A DNA stretch of 64,000 nucleotides from JAHQVI01 sp963749875 (GTDB lineage Bacteria; Pseudomonadota; Alphaproteobacteria; Rhizobiales; Rhodomicrobiaceae): assembly GCA_963749875.1 (NCBI GenBank), contig CAVVOX010000004.1, positions 988,963-1,052,962 on the forward strand. Direction: 5' to 3'. The notes beneath the pieces were generated by a model, which saw only the letters and a list, made by a program, of their open reading frames with translations, was not told the DNA's origin and searched no databases. Positions 45,354 to 52,325 of this stretch are shown here, one piece after another. Positions within the stretch are counted from its first letter, which is position 1, and each line of letters opens with the position of its first letter. The translations under genes were made by a program, and so were the position numbers.

Positions 45354-45891
45354 TACGTAATTCCTAAGATTAGCAGGGCTGTTCCGATCAGAATTTTGTG
45401 CCCACAACCTGGGCAGTTGCGGCCAGCGGCAAAATGGCGGAATCGCTCTGAAAGATTTATTTCCTAGATAGGCGTCGATCTTATATATGGTGCCGTAAAT
45501 AAAAATAATAAGCAACTGATGCATTTATTTTCTTATGGTATAATATAATGCTTATACCAAATCTTATTGAAAAAAAATAAATAAAAATCAGAAAAATCTG
45601 TGTATAAACTCTGTGATTTCGATCAATTTTGCTCGTTAATTCAGAAATTGTTGCAAGCAAGGACCAACATCACATGCAACAACCAGCAAACGGTGCGCGG
45701 TGTACCAATGGACACAGTCAAGTTGTTCATACTCGATCGAACTATATCAACTTATCAGTGCCAAGTTGCTTGCGACTTGTCGGGTTTATCTCATGTGCAA
45801 GAATACCCCAGAAACATTGTACCGGATTCTTCTACTCCGAGGCATAATGACGGTGCGCACCAAAGCGTTGCGTTACGTCCCATACGCCCAT
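45354..45891. other. AT-rich intergenic region
   Basis: About 540 bases. 45,470-45,620 is markedly AT-rich (runs such as AAAAAAAATAAATAAAAATC), unlike the GC-rich genome. No family-like gene is seen in either strand; the reading frame from 45,600 to 46,079 has no domain and overlaps the desaturase. It may hold the promoter for the small genes to the left or be the trace of foreign DNA. Confidence 0.5.
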
Positions 45892-47053
45892 TTAGTCCTT
45901 TACGGAGACGCCTAGATGCGCGCCGATTGAGGCGAGCAAAAGCTGATAGGCGCGATCAACGATGTCATCCAGAGACGCCGTGTTTGCGAGTACGGAATTC
46001 GCCTTGGCCAGCAACTCTTCGCGGGTTGGCAGATCCGGCAGGCGCAGTCCCGCCGGCGTGGTGGCCTTACGGTGAATAGCCTCCCTCAAAGTCCGCTGCA
46101 GCGCCAGCAGTTCAGGCCCTCGCATGGCTGAGCTGATGGCAAGGGCGATCCGTTCGGAGTTGAAGTTTGCCGCAAGCTGCTCGGCAGCGCGGGATATGAC
46201 GCGGGCGCCAAGCCGCTGCTCATTGCGCAGCACCGCCTGGGGCGGCGTTTTCAGGCCCCAGACGACGCCGATCCAGGCGAGGAGCTTCAAAATGTAGTAG
46301 GTCAGTCAGATCGATTTCCCACCATCTGAACCCCTGACGTACGCTGCTTTGATAGGCGTGATGGTTGTTGTGCCAGCCCTCGCCCATCGTAATGAGCGCC
46401 AGAAACCAGTTATTGCGTGAATCGTCGCCGGTCACGTAGTGCTTTCGGCCGTGGACATGTGCCAGCGAATTGATGCAGAAGACTGCATGAAAGAGGAGCA
46501 CCGTGCTCCAGCAAAAGCCGACCACGAGGCCAGGCCAGCCGGCCACCAGATAGCAGACGGCGCCTAGCGTAATCGGCGGCACGACTTCGTATTTTTGCAG
46601 CCACATCAGCTCGGGATACCGTGCGAGGTCAGCAATCTTTGCGAAGTCGATCACGTCATGCTTCGGCGTGAACATCCACCCGAGATGACTATGCAGAAAA
46701 CCTTTGTGACGGGGCGAATGCACGTCCTGACGCGTGTCGGAATGCAAATGGTGATGGCGATGCGTCGCCGACCACCAGAGCACACCCTTCTGCGCGCTGG
46801 TCTGAGCAAGTAATGCGAGAACGAATTGAACGGTCCTGCTGGTGGCATAGGCGCGATGCGCGAAATAGCGGTGATACCCGGCCGTGATCGCGAACATCCG
46901 GATCCAGTACAGAGCCACGCAGAGGGCGACCGCCTGCCAGGTAATGCCCGACCAGATCGCCGCGAAGCAGGCAAGATGGATAGCTATGAAGGGGAGAGCG
47001 GAGGGATAGACGATGTCGTCATGGTCGTCGTCCATCCCGATGTCGTTACCCAT
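45892..47053 (-). pseudogene. Acyl-CoA/delta-9 fatty acid desaturase, frameshifted near the C-terminus
   Basis: An integral membrane di-iron desaturase of about 387 codons. The three His boxes are all present: HRYFAH (about residue 61), HRHHH (about 100) and HNNHH (about 232), with hydrophobic segments between. Such enzymes insert the cis-9 double bond in acyl chains. After WWEIDLT the frame shifts near 46,300 by one extra base; the expected continuation YYILKLLAWIGVVWGLKTPP is in the next frame and runs to 45,892. The span is 3n+1. The catalytic part is complete before the shift. Confidence 0.85.
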
Positions 47054-47073
47054 GTTTAAAATCTCTCACTCGG

Positions 47074-47355
47074 CTATACAGGCGCCTTTCGCCGCGCGGA
47101 TTCGAGCAAACGGTGTTCATTCGCCAGGACATGATTACGGTAGCGGTGGATCACAGTTTGAGCTGAACCACCGCCAATGAGAGTGGCCGCGGCTTCGGCG
47201 AATGCCGTAATTTTTTCGGCGACCATACCATGGACTTCGACAAGAGCCGCAGGTCCGCCATCTGCTATTGTCCTCATCCTGAGGCCAATCACGGATTGAG
47301 CTTCGACGCCGAGCAGCATTGTCTGCAAAGTCAGTTCAATGCACTTCAAGAACAT
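47074..47355 (-). CDS. Small protein of unknown function upstream of the desaturase
   Basis: A 93-residue, mostly helical protein: MFLKCIELTLQTMLLGVEAQ, IGLRMRTIADGG, EVHGMVAEKITAFAEAAATLIGGGS, VIHRYRNHVLANEHRLLESARR. It resembles small phasin-like helical proteins of alphaproteobacteria in composition, but no family is assigned. It is 20 bases upstream of the desaturase gene, so the two may be co-transcribed. Confidence 0.6.
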   Translation of the reverse strand: MFLKCIELTLQTMLLGVEAQSVIGLRMRTIADGGPAALVEVHGMVAEKITAFAEAAATLIGGGSAQTVIHRYRNHVLANEHRLLESARRKAPV

Positions 47356-47664
47356 CTTATTCTCCCGATGGGTAAGCGCTTATCGATGGGGCGCGCTGCT
47401 GCTCCGCAGCCAGCATCGACGGCATCACGGCAACTAATCCCGCGACGCTACTGGCCCGCCCGGGTCGCTCTTGAAAGACAGACGCATCCGGCGCTGCATT
47501 CTTGGATCAGATGCGTCCGACCAGCATTAAAACCACCACGATGATCAGCAGTGCTCCAAGCACGCCAACTCCACCATGACCGAATCCATAGCCGTAGCCG
47601 CCGAAACGGCCATTAAAGCCACCGAGCAAGAAGATGATGAGAATGACAAGAAGGATGGTTCCTA

Positions 47665-48798
47665 GTGGTCTGATCCATTCAGGCGATTCCCAAATTCTCC
47701 GAAGCAGCTCATTCTTGCGCAATGAGATCAGGGATCACCGTGACTGTTACGCGCGATGAGCGGCTTCGTCTTGAAACCATCGTTGCGGATCGTTGTGCGC
47801 CTCAGAAACACGTCTGGCGCGCGCAGATTATTCTGGCCACCGCCGATGGTTGCGGCACCACCGAGATCATGCGCCGGTCCGGCAAATCCAAACCCGTCGT
47901 CTGGCGTTGGCAGGAGCGCTTCATGCATGAGGGCGTGGATGGGCTGCTTCGCGACAAGACGCGGCGGCCAGGGAAGAAGCCTTTGCCCGCAACGACCGTG
48001 CAACGTGTCGTTGATCTGGCGCTGAGCAGGCCGCCGGGAGAGACCACGCATTGGACCGGCCGGATGTTGGCCAGGGCTGCCAATGTCAGCCTGCGTTCGG
48101 TTCAGCGCATTCTTGAAGCCCATCAGCTTTCTCCGCACCGGATCCGGACGTTCAAGCTTTCCAAAGATCCCCACTTTGCCGACAAGCTCAGAGACATTGT
48201 CGGTCTCTACGTTGATCCGCCCGCTCATGCCGTCGTTTTCTCGGTTGATGAGAAGAGCCAAATCCAGGCGCTGGACCGTACCCAACCGGGACTGCCAATG
48301 AAGAAGGGGCGAGCCGGAACCATGACCCATGATTACAAGCGGAACGGGACGACGACCTTATTCGCCGCGCTCAATGTGCTGGAAGGAACGGTCATTGGCC
48401 GCAACATGCAGCGCCATCGTCATCAGGAATTCATCCGCTTCCTGAATACCATCGAGGCGCAGGTTCCGGCAGGCAAGCTCGTCCACGCCATTGTCGACAA
48501 CTACGCGACGCATAAACACTCCAAAGTCAGGGCCTGGCTGGCGCGCCATCCGCGTTGGACATTCCATTTTACGCCAACTTCAGCGTCCTGGCTCAATGCT
48601 GTCGAGGGCTTCTTCGCAAAACTCACGCGGCAACGGTTGAAACGGGGCGTGTTCCGATCCCTCGTTGAGCTGCAAACGGCTATCAACCGCTTTATCCAGG
48701 AAAACAATGCCGAGCCGAAACCCTTCGCCTGGACAGCCGATCCAGATCGGATCATCGAAAGCGTCAGGCGTGGGAAGCAAATGTTAGAGTCGCTCCAC
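47665..48798 (+). mobile_element. IS630-family element B, copy 2
   Basis: 1,134 bases with ends GTGGTCTGATCC and (reverse) GTGGAGCGACTC and TA at 47663-47664 and 48799-48800. It is inverted relative to copy 1. The flanking sequences rejoin perfectly into the DUF3309 gene, so this is a simple insertion with no adjacent deletion. Confidence 0.95.
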
Positions 48799-48801
48799 TA
48801 G
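47722..48801 (+). CDS. IS630-family transposase of element B, copy 2
   Basis: A 359-residue intact DDE transposase ending GKQMLESLH just inside the terminal repeat. The residues are the same as copy 1 apart from scattered changes (for example VADRC versus IADRC). DDE positions: VFSVDEKSQ, IVDNYATHK, LNAVEGFFAK. As an undamaged gene it is the likely source of activity for both copies. Confidence 0.93.
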   Translation: MRSGITVTVTRDERLRLETIVADRCAPQKHVWRAQIILATADGCGTTEIMRRSGKSKPVVWRWQERFMHEGVDGLLRDKTRRPGKKPLPATTVQRVVDLALSRPPGETTHWTGRMLARAANVSLRSVQRILEAHQLSPHRIRTFKLSKDPHFADKLRDIVGLYVDPPAHAVVFSVDEKSQIQALDRTQPGLPMKKGRAGTMTHDYKRNGTTTLFAALNVLEGTVIGRNMQRHRHQEFIRFLNTIEAQVPAGKLVHAIVDNYATHKHSKVRAWLARHPRWTFHFTPTSASWLNAVEGFFAKLTRQRLKRGVFRSLVELQTAINRFIQENNAEPKPFAWTADPDRIIESVRRGKQMLESLH

Positions 48802-48807
48802 CGACAT

Positions 48808-49129
48808 GGCGCGGTCTCCTCGGGCAAGAGCTTGAATAAGCATTCTGACGGCCGGAACTCAGGCCTCGAAACCCTTACGTGCTCCGTGCTGTTACGTCCC
48901 GCCGACATGTGGTCGATGTAAGTCTGCAATTGCCTATTCTAGCCGATGGGCTCAAGACGCACTTAGACTCTGGAAGGTACTCAGATCTTGGTTAGCAAAC
49001 GCGTGACCTTGACGCCCTTGATCAATGGTGGCCTTGGAGGCCTACCCATGAAAAGGTCAAGACATGCCTGACGAACGCACGCGACGCGAACAGCCCTGAG
49101 GTTCCTGCGGCAAAGTCTGGGTCACCCCG
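48808..49129. other. Upstream region of the interrupted DUF3309 gene
   Basis: About 320 bases that originally lay upstream of DUF3309 and downstream of the YeaQ-like gene. It contains the motif at 48972-48984 and no recognised gene. Confidence 0.5.
48972..48984 (-). promoter_or_regulatory. YTGAGTANNTTCC motif upstream of DUF3309
   Basis: CTGAGTACCTTCC on the minus strand, 165 bases upstream of the native DUF3309 start. Confidence 0.5.
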
Positions 49130-49399
49130 TCACAAACGGGCGCTACTTCGGACAACCCTGAGGATGAGCAGAAGGAACACGGCACCGATGGTGGCGGATA
49201 TGATCGCGCTGACGATCCCCGCACCAATATGGACACCGAGCTGCGGAAGCAGCCAAGCGCCAAAGAAAGCGCCGAGGATGCCGATAATGATGTCGCCGAT
49301 AAGCCCGAAACCGGTCCCGCGCACGAGTTGTCCGGCGAGCCAGCCAGCAATGGCGCCGACGACCAAGATAACGATGAGACCTTCATTGGATATGGACAT
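49130..49399 (-). CDS. GlsB/YeaQ/YmgE family stress membrane protein
   Basis: An 89-residue protein with three hydrophobic helices and the transglycosylase-associated family pattern: LIVILVVGAIAGWLAGQLVRGTGFGLIGDIIIGILGAFFGAWLLPQLGV. These small inner-membrane proteins are typically induced by general or acid stress. The ATG at 49399 follows AGAGAGA. A CTGAGTATATTCC motif is 129 bases upstream. Confidence 0.93.
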   Translation of the reverse strand: MSISNEGLIVILVVGAIAGWLAGQLVRGTGFGLIGDIIIGILGAFFGAWLLPQLGVHIGAGIVSAIISATIGAVFLLLILRVVRSSARL

Positions 49400-49528
49400 T
49401 TTATCTCTCTTTCCCCAGCCGCGCGCGCTAGTCGATTGCAATCAGTCATTGTGCCCGATATTGAGACATTCGTTGACTGATCTCGCTGGAACGAATGTAG
49501 CTGATTGAAGAGATACCAAAGTAGATCT

Positions 49529-49541
49529 GGAATATACTCAG
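49529..49541 (-). promoter_or_regulatory. YTGAGTANNTTCC motif upstream of the YeaQ-like gene
   Basis: CTGAGTATATTCC on the minus strand, 129 bases upstream of the YeaQ-like start; same orientation as at the PRC-barrel and DUF3309 genes. Confidence 0.55.
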
Positions 49542-49660
49542 AGCGGCAGCCGCAAAATGTAACCCGCGCCGTTTCTCATCACGCTGGACGATCAGCTCGC
49601 GCCCGAAGCGTCATTATTGCGCGGAACCGCTAATAAGCGCCCCATCGCCAGCATGCCGAA

Positions 49661-50455
49661 TTAACCATTTAACTGGCGTTGCAGGATTTCTCTGGCCCGG
49701 AAGACTCGGCTCTTGATCGTACCGACGGCGCAATTGCTTATCGAGGCCGCGTCTTCATACGTTTCACCGATGGTGACCAGAGTGAGCGCTTGCTGCTGAG
49801 CCTCGGTGAGCCTTTCAATGGCCCGGGCAAAGTCTTTAAGCTGAATGTAAGGAAGTTGCGATGCCGGGCTGGCAAGCTGAGAGGCATAATAACCGTTGCT
49901 GTCGGAAACCTCGCGGCGGCGGGATCGCAATTCGCTAAAATAGGTGTTGCGCAGGATAGTGAAGAGCCAGGCGCGCAGGTTCGTGCCCTCAAGGTACTTT
50001 GTTTGATGCGCCCAGGCTTTAGCGAGAGTTTCTTGCGCGAGATCATCCGCCCGGTCGCGGTTGCGAGCGATGGATATGGCGAACGCACGAATCCGCGGTG
50101 CCTCGGCCAGCAATGCCTGGCGAAACGAGTTGATCAATCCTTGTGCAGGGGTTTGTGCCGGCGTGTCGGTGAATTTGACCGTTACGGCGATGGCATGCCG
50201 CTCGTGCCGCGCGCTGAGTTCATTGACGCAAGCCACGATTTGTTCGAGCGTCGCGCCCTGCGGCGCCAGGAAGGACTGCGCACTATCCTCGAATATCACC
50301 CGCACCTGGTTCTGCGGGCACTTTTTTGCATGGCTGGCGACGAAAATGGGCGGCTGGTAATTGATCGAGCGGAGGGGTCTGCGCGCCGTCGTTTCCGGCC
50401 GGATGCGCGGTTCGCTTGTCGCGGACGGGAGTTCCGGGTGAGGATTGATGTTCAT
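49661..50455 (-). CDS. EcfG-like ECF sigma factor with an N-terminal extra domain
   Basis: A 264-residue protein. Residues about 105-264 are an ECF sigma factor: region 2 (APRIRAFAISIARNRDRADDLAQETLAKAWAH, GTNLRAWLFTILRNTYFSELRSRRREV) and region 4 (LTEAQQQALTLVTIGETYEDAASISNCAVGTIKSRVFRAREIL), close to the EcfG general-stress group. Residues about 35-100 (VRVIFEDSAQSFLAPQGATLEQIVACVNELSARHERHAIAVTVKF) are an extra domain resembling a small stand-alone alphaproteobacterial protein. No phyR or nepR is adjacent. The ATG at 50455 is chosen over an upstream TTG at 50605. Confidence 0.85.
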   Translation of the reverse strand: MNINPHPELPSATSEPRIRPETTARRPLRSINYQPPIFVASHAKKCPQNQVRVIFEDSAQSFLAPQGATLEQIVACVNELSARHERHAIAVTVKFTDTPAQTPAQGLINSFRQALLAEAPRIRAFAISIARNRDRADDLAQETLAKAWAHQTKYLEGTNLRAWLFTILRNTYFSELRSRRREVSDSNGYYASQLASPASQLPYIQLKDFARAIERLTEAQQQALTLVTIGETYEDAASISNCAVGTIKSRVFRAREILQRQLNG

Positions 50456-50762
50456 GGATTTCGTCCTGTTCTGTCGCGGGAAGGGCCGCGAATGACTCGT
50501 CTGCTTGCCGGTTTGCCGGATGGCAATCAGGATGCGAGGAGCGGTGATCAAGAAGAGAACAGGCAGCCGCTGAGCGGATTGAGAATTATCGTTGGCGGGG
50601 TTCAAACCACGCCCTGACCCGATCTCGTCCTGTCCATCATTAGCTCATGAACACAGCCTGCCGCCCAGTATCGGAAAACACCCATGCCGGTTACTTAGGT
50701 TCGGCTGCCGCAGCGTCTGACGGGCTTTCCGGCCATTGTCGAAGCCGGCTCAAGCGACCGCC

Positions 50763-50965
50763 CCTCTCCCCATGGGAGACATCTGCGAAACCCCCGGATT
50801 GCCGTCTTCGTCGCCCGGACGGCGCGCAGCGCCGGGGCCTACTCGCCGCAAGGCTGGCGCTGTGCTGTGTGGGATTCGCGAATGGATCCCGGATAACGCC
50901 TCTGGCGTTTCCGGGACGACGATGGGTGGACCGTGGGTTTCGCAGATGTCTCCCATGGGGAGAGG
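50763..50965. repeat. 203-base element with perfect 31-base inverted termini
   Basis: The left end (50763-50793, CCTCTCCCCATGGGAGACAT...) and right end (50935-50965) are exact reverse complements over 31 bases. Each arm contains its own CCCATGGG palindrome. Inside is a second hairpin, GGATCCCGGATAACGCC...TTTCCGGGACGACG. It contains no gene. A worn copy is at 38049-38220. Confidence 0.9.
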
Positions 50966-51020
50966 TCGAGGCGGCGGCTATGGCTTTTCCGCCGTCTCAC
51001 ACGAAACTGATGACGCTTGG

Positions 51021-51752
51021 CTATTGCCAGGGACAATAGGCCACGCATTGGTCGATCACATCGCCTTCGATCGTCTCGACCTCCCGCCATCTGAGCACGC
51101 AGCCGTCGTCAGTCACGCCGTCGCAATAGGGCTCGGTGGCCGAAAGGTAGGCATACGGATAGTAGCTGTCGGAGCCATATACGATAGAACCCAGAGCGCT
51201 GAGCGCCACGAAGGTCCTCCAGCCGTTCCCGTGACGGACGCGATGTTTGTTGCGCGAGACTGAGAAATTATGGCCACGAATTCTGGCGTGAGCGGTTCCG
51301 CGTAGCTTGCCCGCGATCGCTACGCCCTTGCGCCGGGGGTTGGCGCGCGGCGTGTCGGTATGAGCTTTACGCCGCGTGATCTCGTGCCGGTCGGTGCTGG
51401 ATGTGGCGTTCCGATCGTTCCCACCGTCACGATGCGGGACGCGGGCGTTCTGATCGTCCCCACCGCCACGATGCGGGGCGCGGGCGTTCTGATCGTCCCC
51501 ACCGTCACGATGCGGGGCGCGGGCGTTCTGATCGTCCCCACCGCCACGATGCGGGGCGCGGGCGTTCTGATCGTCCCCACCGCCACGATGCGGCGCGCGC
51601 GCGTTCTGATCGTCCCCACCGCCTCGGGATTTTCTATGCTGTTTTTCCTGCTCTTGCTGTTGACCTTGTTGCGCCAAGACGGGTGGCGAGCTCAGAATTA
51701 AAGCACCGCCCGCAGACAGCGCCATAATTGTTATTGCAGCTTTGATATGCAT
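51021..51752 (-). CDS. Secreted protein with 13-residue tandem repeats
   Basis: A 243-residue exported protein: signal peptide (MHIKAAITIMALSAGGALIL to VLA), a Gln-rich linker, then five tandem units of about GGGDDQNARAPHR (residues 43-108), a basic region, and a C-terminal domain with four Cys (YCDGVTDDGCVLRW, DQCVAYCPWQ) that could form two disulfides. The C-terminal part resembles small secreted Rhizobiales proteins of unknown function. The repeats are highly charged and likely disordered. Confidence 0.75.
   Translation of the reverse strand: MHIKAAITIMALSAGGALILSSPPVLAQQGQQQEQEKQHRKSRGGGDDQNARAPHRGGGDDQNARAPHRGGGDDQNARAPHRDGGDDQNARAPHRGGGDDQNARVPHRDGGNDRNATSSTDRHEITRRKAHTDTPRANPRRKGVAIAGKLRGTAHARIRGHNFSVSRNKHRVRHGNGWRTFVALSALGSIVYGSDSYYPYAYLSATEPYCDGVTDDGCVLRWREVETIEGDVIDQCVAYCPWQ
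51430..51624. repeat. Five 39-base tandem repeats within the secreted-protein gene
   Basis: Units start at about 51430, 51469, 51508, 51547 and 51586, each beginning CGATGCGGGRCGCGGGCGTT. They keep the reading frame (13 codons) and are preceded by a diverged partial unit. The units differ by only a few bases, a sign of recent expansion or homogenisation. Confidence 0.9.
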
Positions 51753-52325
51753 CTCACTTTTCCTCTCCTGGCCAAATTCAAAGATGCGAGCCGATCGCTG
51801 AGCGAATTATGCGATAGCTCCGCGCCATCTTCCGAACACCGCATTGCCGAGGCGGATGCTCCGCGCGCCCTTTTGCCTAGACATCGAGCCTGCGGCCCAC
51901 GTGCGCGCCCAATATTTGAACGACGAAGCCTCAACAGATAAATTAATAATCTATCGCCCGTCGGTACGATTTGCGCAAAATCAAACAACAATTCAAATAA
52001 ACCGCGCTCATTGCAGTTTCGTGCAACTAGAATTAACCGGCATTACAGTCGTGATATTTGGAATGCCCACGCACCACGACAGCGCCCGACCACGTTGGCG
52101 GCGTGGCCTTCACGCATCGCCCCCCATCATCTGGCGCGTCAAGCGCAGTGTAGCCATCAGAAAAGTCACCGCGGCAGCATCGGAATATACTCAATTCGCG
52201 GGCGGAAGACGCCCTGTGCTCTACTGCTGCCCGAGCGGATTTGATCGGAAAACTGATCGTCTTTACTGGATTAAAGCGACGTATCCGCGTCCAGCGCGAC
52301 ACCGGGTTGCCCCAACGGCGAGGCG
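51753..52325. other. Intergenic region upstream of the secreted protein
   Basis: About 570 bases without a recognised gene, less GC-rich in the middle (51,930-52,030). It contains the motif at 52182-52194 and the promoter for the secreted repeat protein should be here. Confidence 0.5.
52182..52194 (-). promoter_or_regulatory. YTGAGTANNTTCC motif between the hybrid regulator and the secreted protein
   Basis: TTGAGTATATTCC on the minus strand, about 430 bases upstream of the secreted repeat protein. The distance is long for a classical operator, but the core is exact. Confidence 0.4.

Larger units (their letters stand above)
47507..48807 (-). pseudogene. DUF3309 small membrane protein interrupted by IS element B copy 2
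   Basis: The original start is ATG TCG CTA at 48807-48799 (Met-Ser-Leu) behind GAGGAG. The rest of the gene (GTILLVILIIFLLGGFNGRF to LIIVVVLMLVGRI) lies at 47664-47507 beyond the IS. Removing the element and one TA copy rejoins MSLGTILLVI, the standard DUF3309 start. An in-frame ATG inside the IS end (47722) now gives a hybrid 71-residue reading frame (MRKNELLRRIWESPEWIRPL fused to GTILLV), which may or may not be expressed. DUF3309 proteins are tiny single- or double-helix membrane proteins of unknown role. Confidence 0.88.

Noticed and set aside
45600..46079. Possible 159-codon gene on the plus strand
   Set aside because: It starts in AT-rich spacer, overlaps the desaturase end and shows no family pattern.
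41882..48798. Composite transposon: two inverted IS630 B copies flanking groEL to DUF3309
   Set aside because: The DUF3309 gene rejoins exactly across copy 2, so the outer and inner flanks of copy 2 were already neighbours before insertion. The segment did not arrive as a unit.
51430..51624. CRISPR-like array
   Set aside because: The 39-base units are directly contiguous with no spacers and keep a reading frame; they are protein-coding tandem repeats.
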